Source: Acinetobacter sp. B51(2017) | GTDB lineage: Bacteria; Pseudomonadota; Gammaproteobacteria; Pseudomonadales; Moraxellaceae | DNA: 64,000 bases | Assembly (NCBI RefSeq): GCF_003711395.1 | Contig: NZ_PJRJ01000008.1 | Span: 46,198-110,197 of the forward strand | Direction of reading: 5' to 3' | Shown here: positions 1-8,480 of the stretch, piece after piece | How the letters are laid out: every line of letters starts with the position of its first letter | How positions within the stretch are numbered: the stretch's first letter is position 1 | Notes under the pieces: model-generated | Databases searched by the model: none | Told to the model about the DNA's origin: nothing | What the model saw: only the letters and a program-made list of their open reading frames with translations | Position numbers and translations under genes: made by a program

Positions 1-285
1 GTTTTTGAACACAGACTTTAATAAGCTGAAGGATAAATACAACAAATACGCAATCCCTAACCAGCGAATGCTTTCAAATAAAATCGGGAAAGATACGATA
101 ATCGCGGCAAGCCCCAAGGCCACTAAAATAGAATGCACCAAATAACCACAACATACGCCAAGGGTTGCCATCATGCCCGCTTTTGCATCTTTACCTAGCA
201 CTTGCGACAAGATAAACAGCATATCTGGTCCAGGTGTAAAAATTAGAGGAATTACCGTTAAGGCAAATAACGCAAATACAGACAT
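1..285 (-). CDS. LysE/RhtB-family amino-acid exporter (partial, N-terminal part)
   Basis: Inner-membrane exporter of the LysE/RhtB family, which pumps out amino acids such as homoserine, threonine or lysine. The window keeps only the first 95 codons; the gene runs off the left edge in frame. The start at 285 gives a protein beginning MSVFALFALTVIPLIFTPGP, and the early hydrophobic helix ending in a TPGPD motif is the family signature, followed by further membrane segments. It is divergent from an Lrp/AsnC regulator 113 bases away, the classic arrangement for an amino-acid-responsive regulator controlling an exporter. The exact substrate cannot be told. Confidence 0.85.
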   Translation of the reverse strand, partial: MSVFALFALTVIPLIFTPGPDMLFILSQVLGKDAKAGMMATLGVCCGYLVHSILVALGLAAIIVSFPILFESIRWLGIAYLLYLSFSLLKSVFKN

Positions 286-360
286 GTCCTTCTTCCTATC
301 TGTGTTTAAAAAACAAAAATAGTATCTGCGAATTACTACAAAATAGGCTTGCAATTATTC

Positions 361-366
361 TATAAT
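361..366 (+). promoter_or_regulatory. -10-like element before the Lrp-type regulator
   Basis: A perfect TATAAT lies 31 bases before the regulator start. No good -35 is seen at the right spacing, so an activator or autoregulation by the Lrp-type protein is possible. The divergent exporter's control region must also lie in 286-397. Confidence 0.4.
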
Positions 367-397
367 AGGACTTATTTTTCGAATTTTCTTCTACTTT

Positions 398-886
398 ATG
401 AAGCTTTCTCCTAAACATATTTCAGTAAAGCTAGATAGGATCGACAAAACCATCATTCAAGCTTTACAAAACAATGGTCGTATTCAAAACAACGATTTAG
501 CCCGTGAAATTGGACTGTCACCTTCGTCTTGCCTACGTCGTGTTAAACTCTTAGAAGAAGCCGGCGTGATTCAAAGCTATACCACAGTCGTCGATCCACA
601 AAAGGTCGGTTTACAACTGATTTTGTTTTCACGAATTTGGTTGGTCGGTCAAGATGCCGAAACCATTGATACTTTTATTGAAGCGATGCGTGAATTACCG
701 CAAGTGATGGAATGTTATATTATTTTGGGTGAATGTGATGCCATGCTCAAAGTGGTAGTGCCCGATTTAGAAAGTTACCGTAAATTCCAATCGACCCATT
801 TGACCAAGAAAAATGGCATTACCAGTGTGAAGACGGATTTACCAAGTCAAATTATTAAACAAAGTTTCCAATTGCCTTTGGATTAA
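398..886 (+). CDS. Lrp/AsnC family transcriptional regulator
   Basis: 162-residue feast/famine regulator. The N-terminal third is the winged helix-turn-helix (LDRIDKTIIQALQNNGRI, then a recognition helix with LSPSSCLRRVKLLEEAGVI), and the C-terminal half is the RAM/ActR effector-binding domain with VMECYIILGECDAMLKV. Such proteins form octamers or hexadecamers, bind amino acids and wrap DNA. The neighbour is a divergent LysE-type exporter, so the most likely role is sensing the exported amino acid and switching that gene. No obvious Shine-Dalgarno precedes the chosen ATG. A hairpin terminator follows directly. Confidence 0.9.
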   Translation: MKLSPKHISVKLDRIDKTIIQALQNNGRIQNNDLAREIGLSPSSCLRRVKLLEEAGVIQSYTTVVDPQKVGLQLILFSRIWLVGQDAETIDTFIEAMRELPQVMECYIILGECDAMLKVVVPDLESYRKFQSTHLTKKNGITSVKTDLPSQIIKQSFQLPLD

Positions 887-900
887 GTACTTATATGAAT

Positions 901-928
901 ATGCCCTCGAACCTGAGGGCATTTTTTT
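901..928 (+). terminator. Rho-independent terminator of the Lrp-type gene
   Basis: Perfect 8-bp stem ATGCCCTC/GAGGGCAT with a 6-base loop, followed by a run of seven T. It sits 15 bases after the stop codon. Confidence 0.85.
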
Positions 929-1295
929 AAGCTTGCTGGGCATTTAAAAAATCACGATGGATTTGACTTAAATCAATAAGATCATAGCTGCTTAAGTTAA
1001 AAATTTGCCACACTGCCAAAAAATCTTCTTTTAAATCAATTTCACCTTTGACCACAGGACGTGCTTGCCATTGCTGATCAGAAATCCATAAAAAGGTTTG
1101 ACCAGTAACATCAATCGCCTGAGCCTTACCTTCAACATTGACGCCTTGCACTTGGGCAGACTCAGGTAGTGCCGCCTCAAGCTTTGGAAGACTAATTTCA
1201 ACAAAATGTTTGATTTGACGTAAACCATAGCCAGCAAAAATTTCTTTTTGTCTTGGGCTAAGTTGTTGATATTTTTGTTCAATGTCCGCAATCAT
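927..1295 (-). CDS. Conserved hypothetical protein
   Basis: 122 residues, soluble, no signal peptide or membrane helix. It opens with a helical, charged segment (MIADIEQKYQQLSPRQKEIF), followed by a mixed alpha/beta stretch with VEGKAQAIDVTGQTFLWISD. I do not recognise a named family. The start at 1295 has a modest AGG upstream; the stop meets the tail of the opposing Lrp terminator. It looks real because it fills the interval, has coding-like composition and no stronger ORF competes. It stands alone, with a 132-base gap to xerC. Confidence 0.65.
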   Translation of the reverse strand: MIADIEQKYQQLSPRQKEIFAGYGLRQIKHFVEISLPKLEAALPESAQVQGVNVEGKAQAIDVTGQTFLWISDQQWQARPVVKGEIDLKEDFLAVWQIFNLSSYDLIDLSQIHRDFLNAQQA

Positions 1296-1427
1296 ACTGC
1301 TTGCCTATACACACTTTAAATAATCTTAAATTCTACTGCCCTTTATAGCTTAAATTGTGCTGTTTTATTATTCGACAATAGTTTAAAAAATAATCTTGAC
1401 TTTAATGCAACGACACCCAAGTACGGT

Positions 1428-2345
1428 TTAGTTTTTATGTTGCTGGGCGCGCGGATGTGCCTGATCATACACTTGCGCTAAACGATCAAAATCAACATGG
1501 GTATAAATTTGTGTGGTGCTTAAATTGCTGTGGCCTAGCATCTCTTGTACTGCGCGTAAATCACCACTATTAGAGAGTAAATGACTGGCAAAACAATGTC
1601 TTAATAAATGTGGATGTAAATCAATATTCACACCAGCTCTTTGTGCTTGATATTTAACACGGTTTTCAATTTGTCGCGCACTTAGACGACCACCGCGCTG
1701 ACTCACAAAGACTGGAGCATCTGGGGTTAATGTGGTTTGAAACAACGGATAAATCTTTAACCATGCATATAAACTGTCTTTGGCTTTTGCACCAAAGGGT
1801 ACAATACGGGTTTTATTGCCTTTACCAGTAATTCTTAATAATTGGCGTTTAAAATCGAGATCTTTAATATTGAGATATTGAATTTCTGCCAACCGTAAAC
1901 CGCTGGAATACAACAGCTCTAATAAGGCTTTGTCGCGTAGCCACAATTGGGCTTGCTTGGTATCGGCAGGTGGCGCTTGATCTAAAATTAAGTTGACACT
2001 TTCAATATCCAACATACCAGGTAGTGCGCGCGGCTGGCGTTTGATTTGAAAATCTGCCGCTGGATTGTGCTGTAAATGATTCCCCTCAACCGCCCATTTC
2101 ATAAATTGACGAATCGCAGAGAGTAGACGTTGGATACTGTTACTACTTAAGTGCTTTTGTTCAATGTTATTCGCAACATATTCACGTAAGTCACTGCTTT
2201 CTAAATCGACGAGGCTTAAGTTTTTTTGCTGACAAAACGCTAAAAAATCACTGACATCACGCTGATAGGCCAATAAGGTATGCGCAGATTGTTGTTGTAC
2301 TTCACGGGTGGTGAGCCATAGACTCAGCAATTGGGTATGATCCAA
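1428..2345 (-). CDS. xerC: Tyrosine recombinase XerC
   Basis: 305-residue site-specific recombinase that, with XerD, resolves chromosome dimers at dif near division. The N-terminal SAM-like core-binding domain covers roughly residues 5-90, the catalytic domain the rest. The active-site set is visible: Arg in SSGLRLAEI (about 151), the Lys in the GKGNKTR hairpin (about 175), HPHLLRHCFASHLL (His/Arg about 245-248), GHSNLSTTQIYTHV with the second His and the nucleophile Tyr (about 280). The start is TTG, supported by GAGGT six bases upstream. It follows dapF by 49 bases, as in many gammaproteobacteria (dapF-xerC), which argues for housekeeping XerC rather than a mobile integrase. Confidence 0.95.
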   Translation of the reverse strand: MDHTQLLSLWLTTREVQQQSAHTLLAYQRDVSDFLAFCQQKNLSLVDLESSDLREYVANNIEQKHLSSNSIQRLLSAIRQFMKWAVEGNHLQHNPAADFQIKRQPRALPGMLDIESVNLILDQAPPADTKQAQLWLRDKALLELLYSSGLRLAEIQYLNIKDLDFKRQLLRITGKGNKTRIVPFGAKAKDSLYAWLKIYPLFQTTLTPDAPVFVSQRGGRLSARQIENRVKYQAQRAGVNIDLHPHLLRHCFASHLLSNSGDLRAVQEMLGHSNLSTTQIYTHVDFDRLAQVYDQAHPRAQQHKN

Positions 2346-2360
2346 AATAATACCTCAAAA

Positions 2361-2385
2361 AAGTGAAGCCGGTAAACTTACCGGC
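2361..2385 (-). terminator. Possible weak hairpin between dapF and xerC
   Basis: GCCGGTAA/TTACCGGC forms a tight stem of 7-8 bp at 2368-2385. On the minus strand it is followed by TTCACTTTTTTGAGG, in which the T run overlaps the xerC ribosome-binding region. It may cause partial termination or tune xerC translation. Confidence 0.4.
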
Positions 2386-2394
2386 CTGACACAA

Positions 2395-3240
2395 TTAACC
2401 TTGAAAATAACTAAGATCAAGCCGACCTTCATAGACATTAGCGGTTGGGCCTGTCATCCAAACCACATCACCCTCTTGCCATTCAATCAGTAGCTTGCCG
2501 CCAGCCAATTCAATTTCTACTGAATTGGCAAGTAAGCCACGGCGCATGCCAGAAACTGCGGCGGCACATGCGCCTGTACCACACGCCAAAGTTTCCCCAA
2601 CACCACGCTCAAAGACGCGTAAGCGTGCGGTTTTTTCATTCATAATCTGCATAAAACCCGCATTTACGCGTTGCGGGAAGCGTGCATGTGCTTCCACTTG
2701 CGGCCCCAAACGTGCAACATCCGCTTTAAGCACATCAGGCACAATGGTCACAGCATGCGGGTTACCCATATTGACTACATCAATGCTAAGTTGCTCATTG
2801 TTAGCCAGTTGAATGTCATACAAGCTATCTGGTTCATCTGCAAGGAATGGAATTTCTTGCGGTAGGAATTTTGGATAGCCCATATTGACGCGTACCCAAC
2901 CATTGGCACCAAGCTCTGGCTCAACAATACCCGCTTTGGTTTGCACTTTGATTTTGGTTTTGTTGGTGAGCTGACGTTCATGCACAAAACGTGCAAAGCA
3001 GCGCACGCCATTACCACATTGTTCGACTTCTGAACCATCGGCATTAAAAATCCGATATTTAAAATCAACATTCGGTAAATCAGGTGGTTCAACTACCAAG
3101 AGCTGATCAAAACCAATGCCAAAGTGACGATCAGCAAGACGCTGAATGGTGAGCGTATCTAAATAAGCGCGCTGGCTAATCAGATCCACCACCATAAAGT
3201 CATTGCCTAGACCATGCATTTTGGTAAATTCTAATAACAT
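2395..3240 (-). CDS. dapF: Diaminopimelate epimerase DapF
   Basis: 281 residues. It converts LL-diaminopimelate to meso-diaminopimelate, the peptidoglycan cross-linker and lysine precursor, without a cofactor. The two half-domains each carry their catalytic Cys motif: [20 protein letters not shown] (about 70-90) and [17 protein letters not shown] (about 220). The N-terminus [15 protein letters not shown] is the canonical family start. AAGGA sits nine bases upstream of the ATG. The gene starts 13 bases after lysA, so both are almost certainly co-transcribed: DapF makes the substrate that LysA decarboxylates. Confidence 0.97.
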   Translation of the reverse strand: MLLEFTKMHGLGNDFMVVDLISQRAYLDTLTIQRLADRHFGIGFDQLLVVEPPDLPNVDFKYRIFNADGSEVEQCGNGVRCFARFVHERQLTNKTKIKVQTKAGIVEPELGANGWVRVNMGYPKFLPQEIPFLADEPDSLYDIQLANNEQLSIDVVNMGNPHAVTIVPDVLKADVARLGPQVEAHARFPQRVNAGFMQIMNEKTARLRVFERGVGETLACGTGACAAAVSGMRRGLLANSVEIELAGGKLLIEWQEGDVVWMTGPTANVYEGRLDLSYFQG

Positions 3241-3253
3241 CTTGTTTTATCCT

Positions 3254-4498
3254 TTAAGGCAACAGACGTTCACGTTCCCAAAGCGATTCAATCGTTTCAC
3301 GCTCACGAATCACATAGGCTTGCTCGCCATCGACCATGACTTCGGCAGCACGGCCACGGCTGTTATAGTTTGAGCTCATCACAAAACCATAGGCACCTGC
3401 ACCCATCACCGCAAGTACATCATTTTCTTGAATGGCAAGCTCACGCTGTTTACCCAAGAAATCACCAGTTTCACAAATTGCACCTACAACATCCCACTCT
3501 TTGCTTGGTACATCTGTACGTGGTGTCACGGCTTGAATATCCATCCATGCTTCATATAAAGCTGGACGAATTAAGTCATTCATCGCTGCATCAATAATGG
3601 CAAAGTTACGATGTTGGGTCGGTTTAAGTAAATCAACTTGAGTCAGTAAGACACCCGCATTAGCAGAAATACTGCGGCCTGGTTCCATATACACTTTAAG
3701 ACCTAGCTTTTCTAAAGCTGGGCGTAAGGCATTGGCATATTCTGTGACAGTTGGCGGTGTTTCGTCTTTATAGGTCACGCCTAAACCACCACCAATATCA
3801 ATGTGTTTTAATTCAATACCCATCTCTTTAAGCTTATCGATCATGACGATGACACGATCTAAGGCATCTACAAAAGGCTGAGTTTCGGTGAGCTGTGAGC
3901 CAATATGACAGTCAATCCCCACAATTTCTAAATGTGGCAAAGATGCAGCATAAGCATAGGTTTCAAATACGCTATCCGATGGAATACCAAATTTATTTTC
4001 TTTTAAGCCTGTTGAGATATAGGGATGAGTTTTCGCATCTACATCTGGATTGACACGTAATGAGATCGGCGCTTTTTTACCAACACGCGCAGCAACTTTT
4101 TCAATTCGGTCTAGCTCTGCATAGGATTCAACGTTAAAGCAAGCAATCCCCACTTCTAGGGCTTTTTGAATATCTGCTTCTGATTTACCCAAACCAGAGA
4201 AGACTATTTTACTTGGCTCACCGCCTGCTTTAAGTACACGCGCCAATTCGCCACCTGTCACAATGTCAAAACCAGCACCTTGCTTGGCCAATACATTGAG
4301 TACGGCAAGATTCGAGTTTGATTTTACCGCAAAACAGATCTGATGATCGATAAACTCAAAGGCACGATCCATATCTGCATAATGCTTTTCAAAGGTTGCC
4401 TTTGAATATACATATAACGGTGTACCATGTTGTTCAGCCAATGCTTGTAATGAACATTGCTCGGCGTGCAACACCCCATCAATACGGGTAAAACTCAT
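3254..4498 (-). CDS. lysA: Diaminopimelate decarboxylase LysA
   Basis: 414 residues from the ATG at 4498. PLP enzyme that decarboxylates meso-diaminopimelate to L-lysine. Fold-type III alanine-racemase-like barrel: the PLP lysine lies in CFAVKSNSN (about 60), followed by HIDIGGGLGV and MEPGRSISANAG for phosphate binding; the C-terminal part has GAICETGDFLGKQ with the active-site Cys of the partner subunit, and GAGAYGFVMSSNYN. An in-frame TTG at 4516 would add six residues, but AAGGA seven bases before the ATG favours 4498. It lies 45 bases after lptM and 13 before dapF in one operon. Confidence 0.97.
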   Translation of the reverse strand: MSFTRIDGVLHAEQCSLQALAEQHGTPLYVYSKATFEKHYADMDRAFEFIDHQICFAVKSNSNLAVLNVLAKQGAGFDIVTGGELARVLKAGGEPSKIVFSGLGKSEADIQKALEVGIACFNVESYAELDRIEKVAARVGKKAPISLRVNPDVDAKTHPYISTGLKENKFGIPSDSVFETYAYAASLPHLEIVGIDCHIGSQLTETQPFVDALDRVIVMIDKLKEMGIELKHIDIGGGLGVTYKDETPPTVTEYANALRPALEKLGLKVYMEPGRSISANAGVLLTQVDLLKPTQHRNFAIIDAAMNDLIRPALYEAWMDIQAVTPRTDVPSKEWDVVGAICETGDFLGKQRELAIQENDVLAVMGAGAYGFVMSSNYNSRGRAAEVMVDGEQAYVIRERETIESLWERERLLP

Positions 4499-4543
4499 GA
4501 ATCTATCCTTTTTCAATATACGCTAAGATGTAGCTACAACAAT

Positions 4544-4717
4544 TTATGGTGCAGTTACAGGTTGTGACTGGCTCGCGGCTGGTGCTGGGTAAAGCAAATA
4601 TTTGGCACGGTGGTCATAGTCAGGATCACTTGGCAATTGCAAAGCACCCGTTTGACCACAGGCAGATAAAGCAAGACTTAAGCAACAGACACTTAAGACA
4701 CAAAAGGCTTTTAACAT
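4544..4717 (-). CDS. lptM: LPS translocon maturation lipoprotein LptM (YifL)
   Basis: 57-residue lipoprotein: a hydrophobic signal from MLKAFCVLSVC ends in the lipobox LSAC, and the mature part begins CGQTGALQLP, the conserved CG-x-x-G-x-L-x-P of the YifL/LptM family. In E. coli LptM helps LptD fold and form its disulfides in the outer-membrane LPS translocon, and yifL sits next to dapF there as here. A longer in-frame reading from 4786 would put 23 residues before the signal sequence and is not credible. First gene of the lptM-lysA-dapF-xerC cluster. Confidence 0.85.
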   Translation of the reverse strand: MLKAFCVLSVCCLSLALSACGQTGALQLPSDPDYDHRAKYLLYPAPAASQSQPVTAP

Positions 4718-4790
4718 CACGATTATCTCTGGATAATTTTGATGCAGTATAACGCGATCATTTCGCTGACCCAAGAGATTACCCATAGAT

Positions 4791-4825
4791 AAAAAAAAAC
4801 GCCAGCACTCGCTGACGTTTTTTTA
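4791..4825. terminator. Terminator after cycA-like gene
   Basis: Nine-bp stem (one mismatch) at 4798-4806/4811-4819 with loop ACTC, flanked by an A run on the left and a T run on the right, so it can work in both directions. It mainly ends the minus-strand permease transcript before the lptM promoter. Confidence 0.8.
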
Positions 4826-4836
4826 ATTCAAATTAA

Positions 4837-6237
4837 TTATTTGTTTTTGGGCTTATAAAAACCAAAATAACCTAAAGCTAAGATCACCAACCAAATTGGG
4901 CTGACCATTAACGCTTGACGGGTATCTTCTTCTAAAGCCAAAACCATAATCATACTCAAGAAGAATACAATCACCACCGCACAAGTGAACAAACCACCTG
5001 GCAATTTAAAGCTAGATTTGGCATGTAGCTCAGGACGAGTTTTGTAATACACGATATAGCTCCACATGATAATAATCCACACGCAGATAAATAAAATCGT
5101 AGAGAGTGTCGTCGCTAAGGTAAAGGCACGTACCGTATCTGGCACAAAGTATTGTAATGCTGCACCAAGTAATAAACATACCGCAGAGAAATACAACGCA
5201 TTGGCAGGAACAGCGCGTTTATTTAGTTTGGCAAACGATTGTGGGGCTTGTTGTTCACGCGACAAACCAAACAACATACGTGAAGTCGAGAATACACCAC
5301 TGTTCATTGATGACATCACCGAGGACAACACCACCAAGTTCATAATGATGGCTGCTGCGGCAATCCCTGCTTGGCTAAACAAGTTTACAAATGGTGAGAT
5401 ATTCGGATCAATGGCGTTCCATGGCGTCACTGACATCACTACAAATAAAGCCAATACGTAGAAAATAATGATACGAATTGGAATAGAGTTGACTGCTTTG
5501 GGTAAGTTCTTCTCTGGATCTTTGGTTTCTGCCGCAGTCGTACCTACAAGTTCTACCCCAACAAAGGCAAAAATAGCAATTTGGAAGCCGGCTAAGAAAC
5601 CCATTGCACCCGTTGGGAATAAACCACCATGTGACCAAATATGGCTAAAAGATGCCACATGACCTGTGTCGGATGTGAAACCCGTAAAGACCATCCACAG
5701 ACCCACACCAATTAACACCACAATGGCAATAATCTTAATTAAGGCAAACCAAAATTCGAGCTCACCAAACAGTTTGACCGTGACTAAGTTAAGTCCCATG
5801 ATAAAAATAATCGCGGCTACACTAATCATCACCCCTTCAAATGGGCTAAACGGCAGACCATGATTAAAGAATTGCAGATAATAAATAATTGCCGATAAAT
5901 CAGCGATACCGATGGTAATCCAGCATAGCCAGTAAGTCCAACCAACAAAATACCCCGCCCAAGGCCCAATTAAGTCAGTGGAAAAGTCAATAAATGATTT
6001 ATAGTTGAGGTTAGACAGCAATAACTCGCCCAAGGCGCGCATCACTAAAAACACCATAAAACCAATAATCATATAAATGACTAAAATCGAAGGACCAGCC
6101 AAACTAATAGTTTTACCCGATCCCATAAATAAACCTGTGCCAATGGCACCGCCAATTGCAATTAACTGTAAATGACGATTGGACAAGCTGCGCTGTAGTT
6201 CCCCCTGAACTGAGGGATTGTGTTGTTGCTTTGACAT
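4837..6237 (-). CDS. cycA: D-serine/D-alanine/glycine:H+ symporter (CycA-like)
   Basis: 466 residues from the ATG at 6237. APC-superfamily amino-acid permease with about 12 transmembrane helices. The opening SLSNRHLQLIAIGGAIGTGL and then FMGSGKTISLAGPS match E. coli CycA closely, as do GELLLSNLNYKSF, FVGVELVGTTAAETKDPEKN, SGVFSTSRMLFGLS and the tail EEDTRQALMVSPIWL. CycA imports glycine, D-alanine and D-serine. A start at 6264 (nine residues longer) is possible; neither start has a strong ribosome site. The gene is divergent from an alanine/glycine sodium symporter, so the two may share control. Confidence 0.9.
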   Translation of the reverse strand: MSKQQHNPSVQGELQRSLSNRHLQLIAIGGAIGTGLFMGSGKTISLAGPSILVIYMIIGFMVFLVMRALGELLLSNLNYKSFIDFSTDLIGPWAGYFVGWTYWLCWITIGIADLSAIIYYLQFFNHGLPFSPFEGVMISVAAIIFIMGLNLVTVKLFGELEFWFALIKIIAIVVLIGVGLWMVFTGFTSDTGHVASFSHIWSHGGLFPTGAMGFLAGFQIAIFAFVGVELVGTTAAETKDPEKNLPKAVNSIPIRIIIFYVLALFVVMSVTPWNAIDPNISPFVNLFSQAGIAAAAIIMNLVVLSSVMSSMNSGVFSTSRMLFGLSREQQAPQSFAKLNKRAVPANALYFSAVCLLLGAALQYFVPDTVRAFTLATTLSTILFICVWIIIMWSYIVYYKTRPELHAKSSFKLPGGLFTCAVVIVFFLSMIMVLALEEDTRQALMVSPIWLVILALGYFGFYKPKNK

Positions 6238-6425
6238 TATTTTCAATTCATCTTCGATGTCCATCGCGACAAATTAGCCTAAAAGTTCGAAAAATCAAAA
6301 AAAAATATTACATCATCTATATTTTCTACAGGTTTTATTAACTTTATTTATTTTTCTTATGCTCAAAATCAATAAGTTAATCTTAATCAGAAAAATGTAC
6401 GCCACAGTCAATGCTGCTTGAAAAA

Positions 6426-6445
6426 TGTTCAGTTTTATGTGAACA
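6426..6445. promoter_or_regulatory. Inverted repeat between the divergent transporters
   Basis: Perfect inverted repeat TGTTCA-N8-TGAACA in the 299-base intergenic region between cycA and the AlsT-like gene. It has the shape of a dimeric regulator site. No function is proven. Confidence 0.35.
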
Positions 6446-6536
6446 ATGCTTTCTACAGTAAAAATTAAAATATAAAACACGCATGGCATATCACTTGCAT
6501 GCTGTGCTGATCCTAAACACAACAAGAAGAGAATTT

Positions 6537-7883
6537 ATGCAGTTACAGAGTTTAATGGAAACCCTTAGCGGCTGGGTTTGGGGTCCGTATATGTTAGTCC
6601 TGATTGTAGGGACTGGCATATTTTTGACCTTCCGCTTATTGTTTTGGCAATTTCGTATGTTGCCTTTGGCTTTCAAACAAGTCTTTGGCAAACATCCACA
6701 GCATAAAGATGGTGATATTTCCCAATTTGCCTCACTCATGACAGCCCTATCTGCCACCATTGGTACGGGTAATATTGCGGGTGTGGCTACCGCCTGTGTC
6801 TTAGGTGGCCCGGGCGCCGTGTTTTGGATGTGGATGACCGCACTCTTTGGCATGGCGACCAAGTATGGCGAAGGGGTCTTGGCAGTCAAATACCGGATTA
6901 AAAATGAAAATGGCGAAATGTCCGGTGGCCCGATGTATTACATCGAACGTGGCTTAAAGTGGAAATGGTTGGCATTGATTTTTGCCCTCTTTGGCACTTT
7001 GGCTTCGTTTGGTATCGGTAGCTCAGTGCAGTCTAATACCGTGGCACTTGCCGTCGAAAATAGTTTAGGCATCAACACATGGATGACCGCAATCATCATT
7101 ACTGTATTTTCAGCCTTGGTGATTTTAGGCGGGATTAAAACCATCTCCAAGGCTGCCTCTGTGATTGTACCCATCATGGCGGTCGCGTATATCATCGGTG
7201 GGCTAGCCATTATTCTCAGCAATTTAGCGTTAGTGCTTCCTGCCTTAAAGATGATTGTAAGCTATGCTTTTACTGGTGAAGCGGCACTCGGCGGTGCAGT
7301 AGGTGCTGCTATTCGTTATGGTGTGGCGCGCGGGGTATTTTCCAATGAAGCGGGTATGGGTTCTGCGCCGATTGCAGCCGCTGCAGCAAAAACCGATCAT
7401 CCTGCACGTCAAGGTCTTGTCTCAATGACCGGTACTTTTATTGATACCATTATTGTCTGCTCTATTACCGGTATTGTTTTGGTGATGGGCTTTATTATGG
7501 CGGGTAATAGCTTTGGCGAGCAAACTGGTGCAGTCCTCACCATTAGCGTGTTTGATCAATTGTTGCCGGGTGTTGGCGGTTGGGTGGTCACTTTCGGCAT
7601 TATCTTCTTTGCCTATTCAACCATTTTAGGTTGGAGCTATTATGGTGAAAAATGTGCCACTTATTTATTGGGTGAAAAATTCGTGTTGCCTTACCGACTG
7701 ATCTACATTGCTTCGGTGTTTATTGGCTGTGTCGCAACACTTGATTTAGTCTGGTTATTTGCCGATACCTTTAACGGATTAATGGCTGTGCCTAACTTAA
7801 TTGCCCTATTGCTGTTGTCTGGGGTCATTGCCAAAGAATCCAAAGATTTTATTGCACGGCGTAAATCAGGTGAACTGTATTAA
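6537..7883 (+). CDS. Sodium:alanine/glycine symporter (AGCS family, AlsT-like)
   Basis: 448 residues from the ATG at 6537, which has AGAAGAGA just upstream; the reading from 6483 adds a non-family leader. Na+-coupled uptake of alanine or glycine. Family marks: SALSATIGTGNIAGVATA (about 70-90), GGPGAVFWMWMTALFGMATKYGE, MSGGPMYYIERGL, and GVFSNEAGMGSAPIAAAAAKTDHPARQGLVSM cut here as the conserved central block (about 275-305). About ten transmembrane helices. Ends at a strong bidirectional terminator. Together with CycA it gives the cell two routes for small neutral amino acids. Confidence 0.92.
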   Translation: MQLQSLMETLSGWVWGPYMLVLIVGTGIFLTFRLLFWQFRMLPLAFKQVFGKHPQHKDGDISQFASLMTALSATIGTGNIAGVATACVLGGPGAVFWMWMTALFGMATKYGEGVLAVKYRIKNENGEMSGGPMYYIERGLKWKWLALIFALFGTLASFGIGSSVQSNTVALAVENSLGINTWMTAIIITVFSALVILGGIKTISKAASVIVPIMAVAYIIGGLAIILSNLALVLPALKMIVSYAFTGEAALGGAVGAAIRYGVARGVFSNEAGMGSAPIAAAAAKTDHPARQGLVSMTGTFIDTIIVCSITGIVLVMGFIMAGNSFGEQTGAVLTISVFDQLLPGVGGWVVTFGIIFFAYSTILGWSYYGEKCATYLLGEKFVLPYRLIYIASVFIGCVATLDLVWLFADTFNGLMAVPNLIALLLLSGVIAKESKDFIARRKSGELY

Positions 7884-7900
7884 ACCCACAAATTAATTAA

Positions 7901-7928
7901 AAAAAGCCACGTTAAATGTGGCTTTTTT
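7901..7928. terminator. Bidirectional terminator
   Basis: Ten-bp perfect stem AAAAAGCCAC/GTGGCTTTTT with a 7-base loop. It serves the symporter and the opposing gene at 7948-8319. Confidence 0.9.
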
Positions 7929-7947
7929 TATTGGGGCTTTAAAGGAA

Positions 7948-8319
7948 TTATTGTAAGCGTGTGGTCATGGCAACCGCACGATCTGCCACAAGTTCTAACG
8001 CAGTTTCTAAAGACAAGACAAAGAATAAAACCCCTTCGAGTTTCATATTGCCCTCGTCGTCCTCTAAATACTCACACAATTCACGATATAGCGCATCTTC
8101 TTCATCAACAGCGAGGTCAATGTAAGTATGCTGTAGTTCATGATCGTTGAGGCTTTCTTCTTCTAAACCTAAACAATCAGCGTATGCAATTTCGTGATCT
8201 TCGAGCCATGCCAAAACGATTTCATTAATCGGACTGTCTGGATCTTCAAAATGAAGAAACAGCACATCACGGTTTTTTTCACGCGCAATGGCATCAATAT
8301 GAGGAATTGGTTGTGACAT
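7948..8319 (-). CDS. Conserved hypothetical acidic protein
   Basis: 123 residues from the ATG at 8319; a GTG at 8331 would add four. Very acidic (many Asp/Glu, for example AVDEEDALYRELCEYLEDDEGN), soluble, no signal sequence. Parts such as DVLFLHFEDPDSPINEIVLAWLEDHEI suggest an alpha/beta fold. I do not recognise a named family. It stands alone between two convergent or divergent neighbours, with its promoter facing that of radA across about 160 bases. Confidence 0.65.
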   Translation of the reverse strand: MSQPIPHIDAIAREKNRDVLFLHFEDPDSPINEIVLAWLEDHEIAYADCLGLEEESLNDHELQHTYIDLAVDEEDALYRELCEYLEDDEGNMKLEGVLFFVLSLETALELVADRAVAMTTRLQ

Positions 8320-8480
8320 GCACGATTTCACTTTTATAAATACAATATCGCATTATACGAAGCAAATGCTGACGGTTGTATTTTTTTAGATAAATAAAGC
8401 GACAAAGTATGGCGTAAAAATTTGGGATTTTAAGCTTGCATCGCTATGCTTGAGCAGTCTATGGAGTGTTGGGCAACATT

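Noticed and set aside
1428..2345. Integrase of a mobile element
   Set aside because: The tyrosine recombinase sits in the conserved lptM-lysA-dapF-xerC cluster, so it is housekeeping XerC; no att repeats or phage genes adjoin it.
3254..4516. Longer LysA from the TTG at 4516 and longer forms of several other genes
   Set aside because: Better ribosome sites and family alignment favour the inner ATG starts for lysA, lptM, the symporter, radA, greB, ttcA, groES and pckG.
6238..6536. Glycine riboswitch before the AlsT-like symporter
   Set aside because: AGCS genes often have one, but the AT-rich region lacks the conserved paired aptamer segments; only a short palindrome is seen.
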